The notes: generated by a model not told the origin, from the sequence alone. A stretch of 64,000 nucleotides of DNA from Shewanella violacea DSS12 (GCF_000091325.1 NC_014012.1:2001845-2065844), one strand, 5' to 3'. Shown: positions 45,721 through 54,852, counted from the first letter of the stretch. Program-made: numbers and translations.

Positions 45721-46590
45721 ATGTGGCTTAGAGTATTGGTAGCATCGACATTATGTATGCCGTTTTTTGCGACAGCAGAATTGCGCCATTATGTTGCCTC
45801 TCTCGACCAGTCCCAATGGAAGCTGAGTGGTAATACGCCGATCATTTGCCGTCTTGAACATAATATCCCCTCATATGGCAAAGCAGTATTTACCAGTATT
45901 GCGGGCAAAAATCATAACTTGAATTTCACTTTAGATATGTGGCTTAAGCCGGATAAGGTCACTCAAGCAACCTTGATGAGCAAGGCACCAGCCTGGCGTC
46001 CTGGTATCCTCTCTAAAGAGATCACTGAGTTGACCTACCAGAAATATTTCAGTGGTGAGGTACCACGTAATGCGGCTTGGTCCATGCTCGCCGAGCTTGA
46101 ACGTGGCATGGAGCCAACGTTTTATTATGCCGATTGGTATAACCAATCCAATAAAATAGCTGTTGGCCTCTCTGCGATTAATTTTAATCGTAAATATGGT
46201 GAATTTAGGGCCTGTCTTGCCGGATTACTGCCATATAGTTTCGACGATATCGCCTTCACTGTATTAACCTATGAGTCCGGTGGCTCAGAATTAACCCGCT
46301 TCTCTAAATCACAGATAGCCAAAGTACAAGAGTACCTGGCTTATGACTCGGAAGTTGAACTGGTATTGATCGATGCTTATACGGATAGCTATGGTGGCCG
46401 CTCAATCAACCAAAAAGTCTCGGAGCAACGTGCAGATTCGGTGAAAAATTTCTTCTTATCTGCGGGGATCAATCAAGATCGCATCTATACGGTAGGTCAT
46501 GGGGAACGTCGTCATGTGGCCTCGAATGCAACCATAGATGAAAGAGGCAGAAACAGACGAGTTGTCATTAGGATTAGTAAACCTATGTAA
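45721..46590 (+). CDS. motY: Sodium-driven flagellar motor protein MotY
   Basis: A 289-residue periplasmic protein of the T ring of Na+-driven polar flagellar motors. A signal peptide (about residues 1-19, ATA/E) precedes the MotY-specific domain, recognised by SQWKLSGNTPIICRLEHNIP and APAWRPGILS. A C-terminal OmpA-like peptidoglycan-binding domain follows (LVLIDAYTDSYGGRS, LSEQRA-type VSEQRADSVKNFF, and ERGRNRRVVI). It closely resembles Vibrio MotY in order and length. It suggests the host swims with a polar sodium-driven flagellum. It is monocistronic with a terminator. Confidence 0.94.
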   Translation: MWLRVLVASTLCMPFFATAELRHYVASLDQSQWKLSGNTPIICRLEHNIPSYGKAVFTSIAGKNHNLNFTLDMWLKPDKVTQATLMSKAPAWRPGILSKEITELTYQKYFSGEVPRNAAWSMLAELERGMEPTFYYADWYNQSNKIAVGLSAINFNRKYGEFRACLAGLLPYSFDDIAFTVLTYESGGSELTRFSKSQIAKVQEYLAYDSEVELVLIDAYTDSYGGRSINQKVSEQRADSVKNFFLSAGINQDRIYTVGHGERRHVASNATIDERGRNRRVVIRISKPM

Positions 46591-46627
46591 CGGGCTTGTT
46601 TGCCATGTAGATAAGATGTTAGCCATA

Positions 46628-46654
46628 AGGCCCGGCATAGATGCTGGGCTTTTT
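46628..46654 (+). terminator. Intrinsic terminator after motY
   Basis: Stem GCCCGGCA / TGCTGGGC with one G-T pair and a T tract, about 40 bases past the motY stop. Confidence 0.88.
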
Positions 46655-46716
46655 GTTGTTTAATTCTCTGAGTATTGGAAAGAATGCTTATCTTAAGTCT
46701 CTGCAATAATTAACAC

Positions 46717-46748
46717 AAAAAAAAGCCCGCTTAATAACTTAAGCGGGC
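46717..46748 (-). terminator. Intrinsic terminator of the candidate sRNA
   Basis: Perfect ten-base stem GCCCGCTTAA / TTAAGCGGGC with loop TAAC (plus-strand reading), followed on the minus strand by eight T. No annotated minus-strand gene lies to its right before 47218, so it must end another transcript. Confidence 0.92.
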
Positions 46749-46883
46749 CGCAAATAATGTATTGCAATCAACAAATTGAAGTAAGGAAGTCAAGCATAAG
46801 AACCAGGGATTAAATTCACGTGTCAGACACGGGAATTAAGAGTTCTTGTTTTCATATCTGTAAAACAGATACTTCCTGAAAAC
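46717..46883 (-). ncRNA. Candidate small regulatory RNA, about 167 nt
   Basis: A minus-strand transcript is predicted from a near-consensus promoter (46890-46918) to the terminator ending at 46717. Reading 5' to 3' the RNA would hold three structures. First is a hairpin with outer arms GUUUUC/GAAAAC and inner AUCUG/CAGAU. Second is a nested hairpin with arms AAGAAC/GUUCUU enclosing AAUUC-CGUGU/ACACG-GAAUU. Then comes a mostly unpaired pyrimidine-rich stretch (GACUUCCUUACUUC) and finally the terminator. The layout (structured 5' half, C/U-rich segment complementary to Shine-Dalgarno sequences, T-tailed terminator) is typical of Hfq-type sRNAs. I do not match it to any named sRNA. The locus lies in the gap between motY and the S9 peptidase gene. 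Confidence 0.75.
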
Positions 46884-46889
46884 GAGATC

Positions 46890-46918
46890 AGTATAGGCTT
46901 AGGCAACTGAACTGACAA
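46890..46918 (-). promoter_or_regulatory. Sigma-70 promoter of the candidate sRNA
   Basis: On the minus strand: -35 TTGTCA (46918-46913), a spacer of exactly 17 bases, and -10 TATACT (46895-46890). Each box differs from consensus at one position. The predicted start is G at about 46883. About 80-90 bases upstream, TGTGATCTGGATCGAT (46965-46980) has one perfect CRP half site. Confidence 0.78.
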
Positions 46919-47217
46919 ACTAGAAAAAATACCAAAATACATTAGAATATCTAATCTTAACGTGTGTGATCTGGATCGATGAATGCACTGGATTAGCAGG
47001 TTTCCGCTTGCTTAAGCAAATAAACTGCATAATTCAACGGCTATTTTATTAATCCATGTTACAGGGTTATTAATATGCCTGTTGATGCAATCATTAGTCA
47101 GTCAATATTATTTCATTGCCTCGCAAATAATTGCTTGTATAGTTAGCTTCCAACCCTGAGCTTAGGCTCAGGAAAAAGATAATAAGAAATACCATCAATA
47201 TCAGCAGGGCAGCAAAC
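46919..47217. other. Upstream region of the S9 peptidase gene and sRNA
   Basis: AT-rich DNA shared by the sRNA promoter (minus) and the peptidase leader (plus). It holds a partial CRP-like site at 46965-46980 and a seven-base hairpin (CCTGAGC/GCTCAGG) at 47155-47172 in the leader, about 45 bases before the ATG. No open frame of note is seen. Confidence 0.45.
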
Positions 47218-49368
47218 ATGATATTTAAAAGCAAATTGAGAAAGCAGCACCTATTAATAGCGAGTTTGGCCCTTGGGATTATGGGGTGTCAGTCAGCGCA
47301 GCAAGATTCAGAGCAAAAAACATCTTCGGCCCCTATGGCTGGAGATACAATTGAAACCATCCACGGGGTGCAAGTTGCAGACCCTTATCGTTTTCTTGAA
47401 CAAGACACAGAGCAAACTCAAGCTTGGGTAAAGAGGCAACAAGCCGAGGGGAAAGCATATCTCTCAGGCATTGAAAACAAACAAGCCGTGGTCGACCGTA
47501 TTACTCAATTGTGGAATTACCAGAAGATATCGGCGCCTTTCGAGCATGGTGAATACACCTTCTTCTATAAAAATGATGGTTTGCAGGCGCAATCGGTACT
47601 TTATGTTAAAACTGCCAATGGAGATGAGAAAGTTGTTCTGGATCCCAATACGCTCTCCATTGATGGTACCGTGGCTTTATCGGGTGTCTCGTTCAGTGGC
47701 GATGGCAAAACGTTAGCTTACGGTGTGTCTAAGTCGGGTTCCGATTGGCAGCAGTGGCAATTTGTCGATGTTGCAACCGGGGTTAAACTCGATGACGAGC
47801 TTAAATGGATTAAATTCTCAAATGCGGTGTGGAATAAAGATAATACCGGCGTGTATTACGCTCGATATGATGCGCCAACGGGCGGTAACTTATTGGCCGA
47901 TGTGAACTTCAATCAGAAGGTTTATTTTCACCAGATAGGCTCAGAGCAGCTAAGCGATAAACTTGTCTATGAGCGTCCGCAGAATAAAGACTGGGGTTTT
48001 GGTATTGAAGTCTCAGAAGCGGGTGACTATTTGCTATTTTCTATCTCCCAAGGAACAGACACGCGTAATCGCTTCTTCTATCAGTCTCTGGAGAAGCCTG
48101 GCGAAGTAGTGGAGTTGATCACAGATCTTGAAGCCGAATACTCTTTCTTAGGTAACGATAAGTCGGTGTTCTATTTTAAGACAGATCTCGATGCTCCGAA
48201 TGGTAAAGTTATCGCAATCGATATCAATCACAGCGATAAGGCAAATTGGAAAACCCTCATTGCCGAGTCGAGTGATCCAATCAGTAGTATTGCTATTATT
48301 AACGATCACTTGGTAGTGAGTTACTTGCATGATGTGTTGGCTAAGTTATCTATCTTCAGCATGAATGGAGAAAACCGCCGAGACGTGACTCTTCCAGGTG
48401 AAGGCAAGGTTGCCGGCCCCTATGGTAAGCGCAGTAAAGACTACTTCTATTATGTCTTCAACAGTTACGTGCAACCTAAAACGACTTACAGGTTCGATTT
48501 CAAGACAGGTGAATCTCACATTTACACCGAGCCCAAGGTGTCATTTAATTCTGATGACTATGCTTCGAAGCAAGTCTTCTATACCAGTAAAGATGGTACT
48601 CGCGTACCTATGATGATCTCATATAAGAAAGGCATGGAGAAGAATGGCGCAAACCCGACACTGTTATACGCCTACGGCGGTTTCGCTATCTCGCTGACGC
48701 CAAGATTCAGTCCGGCCAATATTGCCTGGATGGATATGGGTGGGATCTATGCGGTACCTAACTTAAGAGGCGGTGCCGAGTACGGTGAGGGCTGGCATCA
48801 AGCTGGTATGTTTGATAAGAAGCAGAACGTGTTCGATGACTATTATGCGGCGGCAGAGTATTTAATCGATGAAAACTACACCAATAAAACTAAGCTTGGG
48901 GCCTATGGCCGCAGTAATGGTGGTTTGTTGATGGGAGCTGCATTGACTCAGCGTCCTGACTTGTTTGCAGCCGTGTTACCTGCAGTTGGCGTTCTGGATA
49001 TGCTCAGGTTCCACAAGTTCACCATTGGCTGGGCTTGGACAAGTGAATATGGCAGTGCAGATGTTGCCGAGCAGTTTCCGGCCTTGCTGGCTTATTCGCC
49101 ATATCATAACGTGACCAAGCGTAGCTATCCCGCCACTATGGTGATGACTGCGGATCATGACGACAGAGTGGTTCCGCTGCATAGCTTTAAGTTTGGTGCC
49201 ATGATGCAGGCTCAACAACAGGGAGATGCGCCGATCATAATGCGTATCGAGTCGAAAGCAGGCCATGGTGCGGGTAAGCCAACATCGATGAAAATTGATG
49301 AATTTGCCGATATCTATAGTTTTCTATTCGACAGCTTTGGTTTAAAAATACCGGGAAAAGTTAACTGA
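47218..49368 (+). CDS. Prolyl oligopeptidase (S9A), lipoprotein
   Basis: A 716-residue serine peptidase that cleaves after proline in short peptides. The N-terminus has a lipobox (LGIMGCQSAQ), so it is probably tethered to the envelope in the periplasm. The N-terminal beta-propeller spans about 70-430. The alpha/beta hydrolase catalytic domain contains nucleophile Ser in AYGRSNGGLLMGA near residue 567, the acid Asp in HDDRVVPLH near 650, and His in KAGHGAGKP near 682. YAYGGFAISLTP and NLRGGAEYGEGWH are further family signatures. It is monocistronic with a terminator. Confidence 0.95.
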   Translation: MIFKSKLRKQHLLIASLALGIMGCQSAQQDSEQKTSSAPMAGDTIETIHGVQVADPYRFLEQDTEQTQAWVKRQQAEGKAYLSGIENKQAVVDRITQLWNYQKISAPFEHGEYTFFYKNDGLQAQSVLYVKTANGDEKVVLDPNTLSIDGTVALSGVSFSGDGKTLAYGVSKSGSDWQQWQFVDVATGVKLDDELKWIKFSNAVWNKDNTGVYYARYDAPTGGNLLADVNFNQKVYFHQIGSEQLSDKLVYERPQNKDWGFGIEVSEAGDYLLFSISQGTDTRNRFFYQSLEKPGEVVELITDLEAEYSFLGNDKSVFYFKTDLDAPNGKVIAIDINHSDKANWKTLIAESSDPISSIAIINDHLVVSYLHDVLAKLSIFSMNGENRRDVTLPGEGKVAGPYGKRSKDYFYYVFNSYVQPKTTYRFDFKTGESHIYTEPKVSFNSDDYASKQVFYTSKDGTRVPMMISYKKGMEKNGANPTLLYAYGGFAISLTPRFSPANIAWMDMGGIYAVPNLRGGAEYGEGWHQAGMFDKKQNVFDDYYAAAEYLIDENYTNKTKLGAYGRSNGGLLMGAALTQRPDLFAAVLPAVGVLDMLRFHKFTIGWAWTSEYGSADVAEQFPALLAYSPYHNVTKRSYPATMVMTADHDDRVVPLHSFKFGAMMQAQQQGDAPIIMRIESKAGHGAGKPTSMKIDEFADIYSFLFDSFGLKIPGKVN

Positions 49369-49395
49369 TAATCAAGTAATAGTGAAATGATGATG

Positions 49396-49422
49396 AAAAG
49401 AGGAGCTTGGCTCCTCTTTTTT
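49396..49422 (+). terminator. Intrinsic terminator after the S9 peptidase gene
   Basis: Stem AAAAGAGGAGC / GCTCCTCTTTT with loop TTG and a T tract, 27 bases past the stop. Confidence 0.93.
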
Positions 49423-49536
49423 ATTAACAATTTTTTATGACGATCGCTTACATCTAAGCATGGCAAGCATTCACAATTGCATTGGGTCTAGGTATAGTAG
49501 GCCTCTATTTTTTCTCATGATTGGCACTTAGAATTC

Positions 49537-49935
49537 ATGTTTCGTTGGCCTATTTCTGTCTATTACGAAGATACCGATGCGGGTGGTGTTGTTTATCATT
49601 CAAAATATCTTAATTTTTTTGAGCGAGCTCGAACCGAGTGGTTAAAGTCCATGGGGGTCAAGCAGGCTAGTCTATTAGCCGAGGATATTGCCTTTGTGGT
49701 AAAAAGGGCCGAATTAAATTTTTGCCGTCCAGCCCGATTTGAGCAGGACCTTATCGTCGAAACTGTTGTCATAGACTTGAAGAAAGCATCCTTGATGTTT
49801 GAACAAAAGTTAATTGACGAGGAGGGGGTAATATATTGTGAGGCTAAAGTCTTAGTCGCCTGTATTTCTCTATCGCGTATGCGACCTCGTGCCATTCCCC
49901 AAAATATAGTTCAGGAGTTTAAAGGTGGAAGCTGA
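49537..49935 (+). CDS. ybgC: Tol-Pal-associated acyl-CoA thioesterase YbgC
   Basis: A 132-residue hot-dog-fold thioesterase. The active-site segment [27 protein letters not shown] is intact, including the catalytic aspartate (D-T-D-A-G-G) near residue 16. It hydrolyses acyl-CoA or acyl-ACP and has been linked to phospholipid metabolism at the Tol-Pal site; the exact role is uncertain. It is the first gene of the tol-pal operon, overlaps tolQ by 11 bases, and matches the order in other gammaproteobacteria. Confidence 0.95.
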   Translation: MFRWPISVYYEDTDAGGVVYHSKYLNFFERARTEWLKSMGVKQASLLAEDIAFVVKRAELNFCRPARFEQDLIVETVVIDLKKASLMFEQKLIDEEGVIYCEAKVLVACISLSRMRPRAIPQNIVQEFKGGS

Positions 49936-50614
49936 TATTTCAATTATTGGATTGTTTTTACAAGCCAGTTTATTAGTTAAATTTGTAATGCTCACCTTGT
50001 TGAGTTTATCTGTGATGTCTTGGGCGGTGATCTTTCAACGTCATCGTTTATTGAATACTGCCAAGAAAAATGCACTCAAATTTGAGGACCAGTTTTGGTC
50101 TGGAGTCGATCTTAATAAACTCTATAAAGAGTTATCGGCCAGGCAGGACAGTAATACCGGATTAGAAATTCTGTTCCATACTGGTTTTAAAGAGTATACG
50201 AGATTAAGCAAGCTTAATAGCAAGGTTCCAGGTGCTGTGATGGACGGCAGTTATCGCGCCATGCGTGTATCCCTGTCTCGCGAGATGGAAAAACTGGAAA
50301 CTCATTTACCCTTGTTAGCCACAATTGGGTCTACCAGTCCCTATATCGGTTTATTCGGTACGGTTTGGGGGATCATGAACTCCTTTATCGCCCTAGGCGC
50401 GGTGCAGAATGCCACCCTTGCCATGGTCGCTCCGGGTATTGCCGAAGCCTTGATTGCCACGGCTATGGGCCTATTTGCGGCTATCCCAGCTGTTATCGCC
50501 TATAACCGTTTTACCACTCAGGTTGATAGCGTTGAGATGTCCTATGCGAACTTCATGGAGGAGTTTTCCAGCATCTTGCATCGTCAAGCATACAGCGACA
50601 AGGATGAAAGCTAA
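49925..50614 (+). CDS. tolQ: Tol-Pal system proton-channel subunit TolQ
   Basis: A 229-residue inner-membrane protein of the ExbB/MotA family. Three transmembrane helices are visible: about 15-38, 135-160 and 165-190. The conserved [13 protein letters not shown] and [20 protein letters not shown] define the family. With TolR it converts the proton gradient into movement of TolA, which keeps the outer membrane attached during division. It overlaps ybgC at its start, and its last base is shared with the tolR start. Confidence 0.97.
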   Translation: MEADISIIGLFLQASLLVKFVMLTLLSLSVMSWAVIFQRHRLLNTAKKNALKFEDQFWSGVDLNKLYKELSARQDSNTGLEILFHTGFKEYTRLSKLNSKVPGAVMDGSYRAMRVSLSREMEKLETHLPLLATIGSTSPYIGLFGTVWGIMNSFIALGAVQNATLAMVAPGIAEALIATAMGLFAAIPAVIAYNRFTTQVDSVEMSYANFMEEFSSILHRQAYSDKDES

Positions 50615-51048
50615 TGCAGCAGGGTTATCAGCGAAAACGCCGGCGTCCAGTTGCCGAGATCAATGTGGTGCCTTATATCGATGTGATGTTGGTATTGCTG
50701 ATCATCTTTATGGTGACGGCGCCGATTGTCACCCAAGGTGTGAAAGTGGATCTTCCACAAGCGGCATCAGAGATGCTTCCTGCCGACAGTAAGCCGCCGA
50801 TCGTCGCCTCTATCGATGCCGACGGAGATTACTTTTTGGATGTGGGCAGTTCAAGTTCGAAAGAGCCCTTAGATCTTCAAGAGGTCGCTATTCGTGTGGG
50901 TGCCATCATTCAATTGGAACCTGAGCGTCCCGTAGTAGTAAAAGCCGATAGAAGTATCACCTATGATAAAGTCATCCAATTAATGGTTAGCTTACAAGGT
51001 GCTGGCGTTCCTTCAGTTGGTTTGATGACAGATTCACCAGGAGACTAG
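50614..51048 (+). CDS. tolR: Tol-Pal system protein TolR
   Basis: A 144-residue ExbD-family protein. The segment EINVVPYIDVMLVLLIIFMV (about residues 13-32) is the single transmembrane helix and includes the functional aspartate in YIDVM. A periplasmic domain follows (residues 40-144), ending VGLMTDSP. It works with TolQ as the stator of the proton-driven motor. Its start overlaps the tolQ stop by one base; tolA begins four bases after the stop. Confidence 0.97.
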   Translation: MQQGYQRKRRRPVAEINVVPYIDVMLVLLIIFMVTAPIVTQGVKVDLPQAASEMLPADSKPPIVASIDADGDYFLDVGSSSSKEPLDLQEVAIRVGAIIQLEPERPVVVKADRSITYDKVIQLMVSLQGAGVPSVGLMTDSPGD

Positions 51049-51051
51049 ACG

Positions 51052-52011
51052 GTGGCAGCTAAATCAGATTTTACCTTACCTTTCGTCATTTCAGCGGGTA
51101 TTCATATTGGTGTGTTAGTTATCATCGCTCTGGGCGTGGATTTTTCTGATAAGCCCAAACCTCAGCCTCAGGTGAGTGCCCCTGCGATGAAGGCCGTGAT
51201 GGTCGATCAGAGATTGGTGGCTCAGCATGTTGAGAAGTTAAAGGCCGAAAAAAGAGAGCTGGCTCGTAAAGAGAAGGCGCGCCAGGATGAATTGGAACGC
51301 CAAGTGACTCAGGCTCGTCAAAAAAGAGAGAGCGAACAGGCTCAAATTAAGAAGCTGGAAATTGAGCGTAAACTCAAAGAGATAGAAACTAAGAATGCAG
51401 TGGCTGCAGCCAAAGCGGCTCAGTTGAAGCAGAAACAAGAAAAAGAGAAGGCGCAACAGGCCGAAAAGGTCCGTAAGCAGAAAGAGAAAGAGCGTGAAGC
51501 TTCTGAAAAAGCGGCAAAAAAAGCTGAGGTGAAACGTAAACAGGAAGAGGCCGCTGCTAAAAAGGCTGCCGATGATCGTAAACGTAAAGCAGATGCCGAG
51601 CGCAAGCGTAAAGAGGAAGCTGAGCGTAAACGTAAGGCTGAGGAGAGAGAACGTCAGCTGCAAGAGCAGATGATGCAAGATGCCTTGGCGGAGGAGCATA
51701 CGGCACTTTCTCAGACCCGTAACAAGCAGGTTATGAGTGAAGTTCAGCGTTATACCAGTATGATTAGGGCGACTATTCAGCGTCAATTAGTCGTCAACGA
51801 GTCGATGCGTGGAAAGAGTTGTCGGATCTTCATTCGTCTTGCAAATGATGGTTTTGTTACAGGAACCAAGATTCTGTCAGGTGATTCTGTCGTGTGCCGA
51901 GCGACAAAGGTCGCTATAAACAAGGCGGGACGTCTGCCAGTATCGAGTGAACCAGACGTGTATGACAAACTCAAAGAAATTAATTTAACAGTTCAACCAG
52001 AATTCAATTAA
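51052..52011 (+). CDS. tolA: Tol-Pal envelope-spanning protein TolA
   Basis: A 319-residue protein with one N-terminal membrane helix (about residues 7-28), a long charged alpha-helical domain rich in K, E, A and R (about 55-220, with repeats such as [12 protein letters not shown]), and a C-terminal globular domain starting near 230 ([18 protein letters not shown]). It bridges inner and outer membranes and contacts TolB and Pal. The GTG start is supported by AGGAG about eight bases before it. The opposite strand has long open frames here; they reflect the biased codons of the helical domain. Confidence 0.96.
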   Translation: MAAKSDFTLPFVISAGIHIGVLVIIALGVDFSDKPKPQPQVSAPAMKAVMVDQRLVAQHVEKLKAEKRELARKEKARQDELERQVTQARQKRESEQAQIKKLEIERKLKEIETKNAVAAAKAAQLKQKQEKEKAQQAEKVRKQKEKEREASEKAAKKAEVKRKQEEAAAKKAADDRKRKADAERKRKEEAERKRKAEERERQLQEQMMQDALAEEHTALSQTRNKQVMSEVQRYTSMIRATIQRQLVVNESMRGKSCRIFIRLANDGFVTGTKILSGDSVVCRATKVAINKAGRLPVSSEPDVYDKLKEINLTVQPEFN

Positions 52012-52021
52012 TAGGAGTCCT

Positions 52022-53350
52022 ATGAAGACTTTGGGGAAGTGGCTCTTTTTAAGCCTGATTATTTTAAGCTCACCAGTAAGAGCTGCGTTAGATATTGTTA
52101 TTACCGAAGGAGTAGATGCTGCACGTCCTATCGCCGTTATCCCCTTTGTATGGCAAGGGATGGGGGTTATGCCTGAGCAGATCTCTGATGTTGTGATGTC
52201 GGACCTTACGCGTAGTGGTACGTTTAAACCGCTCGATGACTTAGGTCTTCCTCAACGTAACATCAGTAATGTGTCTCAGTTTGTTGCTAAAGATTGGTCG
52301 AGCATTGAAGCTGAAGCCGTTATTATGGGCTCTGTTAAGCCACGTGGTAATGATCAATACCTGGTTACTTTTGACTTGGTTGATCTGGCTAAGGCCCAAA
52401 TGCAACAAGGAGCAGGCCCAAGGTCTAGCAGAGAATATCTGATCGACAGTCGTGAGACCGTTATAACAGCAGCTCAATTTAGACATTATGGTCATAGAAT
52501 CAGCGATCTGGTCTACGAGAAACTAACGGGTATTCGCGGTGCATTCTTAACGCATATCGCTTATGTGATGGTGAAACATGGTGAGAAGTCGCCCTATCAG
52601 TTAATGATCTCTGATTATGATGGTCATAACGAGCAGATGCTGCTGCGCTCAGCTGAGCCCTTAATGTCACCGTCTTGGTCTCCGGATGGTAGTAAGTTGG
52701 CTTATGTGAGCTTCGAAAATAAAAAGTCAGAAATATTTATCCAGGACATTTATACTCAGTCTCGACATAAAGTCACCAGTTTCAAAGGCATTAATGGCGC
52801 TCCGGTATTCTCTCCTGATGGAAAGAAGCTGGCATTAACCTTATCAAAAGATGGCCAGCCTGAAATCTATGTGATCGATATTGCGACCAAAGCGCTCAAA
52901 CGAGTTACAAACCATTATGCAATAGATACCGAAGCGTCATGGTTTCCCGATGGCAAGTCTTTAATCTTCACTTCTGAACGTGGTGGTCGTCCTCAAATCT
53001 ACAAGGCGACATTAGCTTCGGGCAAAGTGCAACGCTTAACCTATGAAGGGGAATGGAACTTAGGTGGTTCTGTTGCCCCAGACGGTCGCAGTATGATATT
53101 TGTAAACCGTACTAACGGTAAGTTTAATATTGCAAGAATGGATCTTGAAACGCACTTTATGCAAGTACTATCATCAACGCGCCTCGATGAGTCACCGAGT
53201 GTTGCACCAAATGGTACTATGGTGATCTATGGAACAACCCATGATGGTAAGCAGGTCTTAGGGGCTGTATCTACGGACGGGCGATTCAAAGCAAGATTAC
53301 CTGCGGGTCAAGGGGAAGTTAAGTCTCCTTCATGGTCACCTTTTCTCTAA
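52022..53350 (+). CDS. tolB: Tol-Pal periplasmic beta-propeller protein TolB
   Basis: A 442-residue periplasmic protein. A signal peptide covers about residues 1-21 (PVRA/A), followed by an N-terminal domain ([21 protein letters not shown]) that contacts TolA, then a six-bladed propeller with repeated [12 protein letters not shown] / [11 protein letters not shown] / [16 protein letters not shown] motifs. The propeller binds Pal, and TolA recruits it through the N-terminus. Spacing to tolA is ten bases with the ribosome-binding site AGGAG. Length and order are normal. Confidence 0.97.
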   Translation: MKTLGKWLFLSLIILSSPVRAALDIVITEGVDAARPIAVIPFVWQGMGVMPEQISDVVMSDLTRSGTFKPLDDLGLPQRNISNVSQFVAKDWSSIEAEAVIMGSVKPRGNDQYLVTFDLVDLAKAQMQQGAGPRSSREYLIDSRETVITAAQFRHYGHRISDLVYEKLTGIRGAFLTHIAYVMVKHGEKSPYQLMISDYDGHNEQMLLRSAEPLMSPSWSPDGSKLAYVSFENKKSEIFIQDIYTQSRHKVTSFKGINGAPVFSPDGKKLALTLSKDGQPEIYVIDIATKALKRVTNHYAIDTEASWFPDGKSLIFTSERGGRPQIYKATLASGKVQRLTYEGEWNLGGSVAPDGRSMIFVNRTNGKFNIARMDLETHFMQVLSSTRLDESPSVAPNGTMVIYGTTHDGKQVLGAVSTDGRFKARLPAGQGEVKSPSWSPFL

Positions 53351-53384
53351 TCACTTTTAACTATAAAAATATTAAGGATTTAAA

Positions 53385-53921
53385 ATGGATCTCAATAAGC
53401 TGTTTAAAGCTATGTTGGTCGCACTTCCGATTATTGCCCTGAGCGCTTGTAGCTCTACTTCTGAGTCTGAAACTGATGCGACTGGCTCAACTACAGGTTC
53501 TGGTAGTGAGCTGGTAACTGGTGGTGTTGAAACCGGAGCAGTTACTCCAATTTTGACTCCTGAAGAGCAACAACGTCTGAAGTACCAAGAGCTACGTAAA
53601 GAACACATTATCTATTTTGATTTTGACCGCAGCTCAGTATCGGCCCATTTTGCCGAAATACTTAGAGCCCATGGTCATTATTTAGTCGAACATCCTAATG
53701 TTCGCTTGATGATCGAAGGTCATGCCGATGAGCGTGGTACTCCTGAATACAATATCGCCTTGGGTGAGAGACGTGCTAAGGCCGTTGCTAAGTATTTACA
53801 AGGAATGGGTGTGCTACCAAGTCAAATGAGTATTGTTAGCTATGGTGAAGAGAAGCCATTAGACTTTTCTCGTACAGATGATGGTTTCGCGATTAATCGC
53901 CGAGCGGTTTTAGTTTATTAA
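53385..53921 (+). CDS. pal: Peptidoglycan-associated lipoprotein Pal
   Basis: A 178-residue outer-membrane lipoprotein. The lipobox IALSACSS marks lipidation at about residue 22. A flexible serine/threonine/glycine linker follows, then an OmpA-like domain with YFDFDRSSV and the peptidoglycan-binding core GHADERGTPEYNIALGERRA. It anchors the outer membrane to peptidoglycan and binds TolB. It has a good ribosome-binding site (AAGGAT). It lies 35 bases after tolB. Confidence 0.97.
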   Translation: MDLNKLFKAMLVALPIIALSACSSTSESETDATGSTTGSGSELVTGGVETGAVTPILTPEEQQRLKYQELRKEHIIYFDFDRSSVSAHFAEILRAHGHYLVEHPNVRLMIEGHADERGTPEYNIALGERRAKAVAKYLQGMGVLPSQMSIVSYGEEKPLDFSRTDDGFAINRRAVLVY

Positions 53922-53940
53922 TAGTTTGGTAGGTTTATCC

Positions 53941-54666
53941 ATGAAAAGAGCCGTATTAACGACGGCAATTCTTCTTAGTATAGGTGTGGCGTCAGCTGCA
54001 CTGGCACCGGTGGCTAATGCTGCCGGAAGTTCGACTGAAGAAAGAGTTGCACGTTTAGAAAGGATCCTTCAAGCAAAGCAAGAGTCTGAATTTCAGACTC
54101 AGCAACGTTTGGATACGTTACAGCAAGAAGTGCTAGATCTACGTGGCTTAAATGAGCAACACGGTTATCAAATCGATCAGATGCTCAAGCGTCAGCGTAA
54201 GCTCTATGAAGAAATAGCCAATCTATCAGCGAAGCCAACGGCTTCTACTGCGACAACTCCAAAAGTTAGCTCAACTTCCTCCTCTTTAACTCTAGGCGAA
54301 ACCGCAAGTTATGAGTATGCCGTTAATTTGGTACTAAAGCAGAGGAAGTACGACGAGGCCATTCCTGCTTTCAGGGGATTCATAAAAAAGTACCCTGATT
54401 CTACTTATGCAGCTAATGCGAACTATTGGTTGGGACAACTCTTATATAACAAGAGTGAGTTTGAATCTGCTAAAAAAGCTTTTGATACTGTAGTCAATCG
54501 CTTTAAAGATTCAAATAAGCGTGCTGATAGTTTAGTAAAGCTTGGGATGATTGCTGAAAAGGTAGGGACTGTGTCTGCTGCTAAAGTTTATTACCAGCAA
54601 GTTATCAAAGAGTATGCAAATAGCGCAGCATCTCGCTTGGCACAGCAGCAACTGTCTGCTCTTTAA
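53941..54666 (+). CDS. cpoB: Cell division coordinator CpoB (YbgF)
   Basis: About 241 residues. The signal peptide is about residues 1-27 (VANA/A). A coiled-coil trimerisation segment follows (about 32-85, EERVARLERILQAKQ), then a serine/threonine-rich linker and three TPR-like repeats from about 120 (YEYAVNLVLKQRKYDEAI, YAANANYWLGQLLYNK). It links Tol-Pal action to PBP1B during septation. An upstream TTG could add five residues, but the ATG at 53941 gives the normal signal peptide. It is the last gene of the operon and a terminator follows. Confidence 0.95.
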   Translation: MKRAVLTTAILLSIGVASAALAPVANAAGSSTEERVARLERILQAKQESEFQTQQRLDTLQQEVLDLRGLNEQHGYQIDQMLKRQRKLYEEIANLSAKPTASTATTPKVSSTSSSLTLGETASYEYAVNLVLKQRKYDEAIPAFRGFIKKYPDSTYAANANYWLGQLLYNKSEFESAKKAFDTVVNRFKDSNKRADSLVKLGMIAEKVGTVSAAKVYYQQVIKEYANSAASRLAQQQLSAL

Positions 54667-54679
54667 TCCTTATTTATTC

Positions 54680-54705
54680 AAAAAACAGGCTCTTAGTCTG
54701 TTTTT
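54680..54705 (+). terminator. Terminator of the tol-pal operon
   Basis: Stem AAAAACAG / CTGTTTTT with a nine-base loop and T-rich end, 13 bases after the cpoB stop. Confidence 0.75.
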
Positions 54706-54706
54706 C

Positions 54707-54829
54707 ATGCAAACAGCAATAAATGTAAAAAATGCACTTGCAAGAGAAGATGAAAAAGGTATTATAGGCGCCCTTAGAGCGGCAGAGTCGCTTGAGGGTC
54801 TTGAGTTAAACGGTTTTAGAATAGTTTAA
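54707..54829 (+). CDS. Small open frame of 40 residues, doubtful
   Basis: From an ATG right after the operon terminator, 40 codons read as a protein-like sequence (MQTAINVKNALAREDEKG, then ALRAAESLEGLELNGF). The composition is plausible for a helical peptide, but there is no ribosome-binding site and I recognise no family. It may be a remnant of a former gene between cpoB and the tRNA array. Confidence 0.25.
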   Translation: MQTAINVKNALAREDEKGIIGALRAAESLEGLELNGFRIV

Positions 54830-54852
54830 CTCTTGCTACTAAGATGGGTCAT

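Noticed and set aside
51238..51786. Long minus-strand open frame opposite tolA
   Set aside because: Produced by the K/E/A/R-rich codon bias of the TolA helical domain; tolA is certain on the plus strand.
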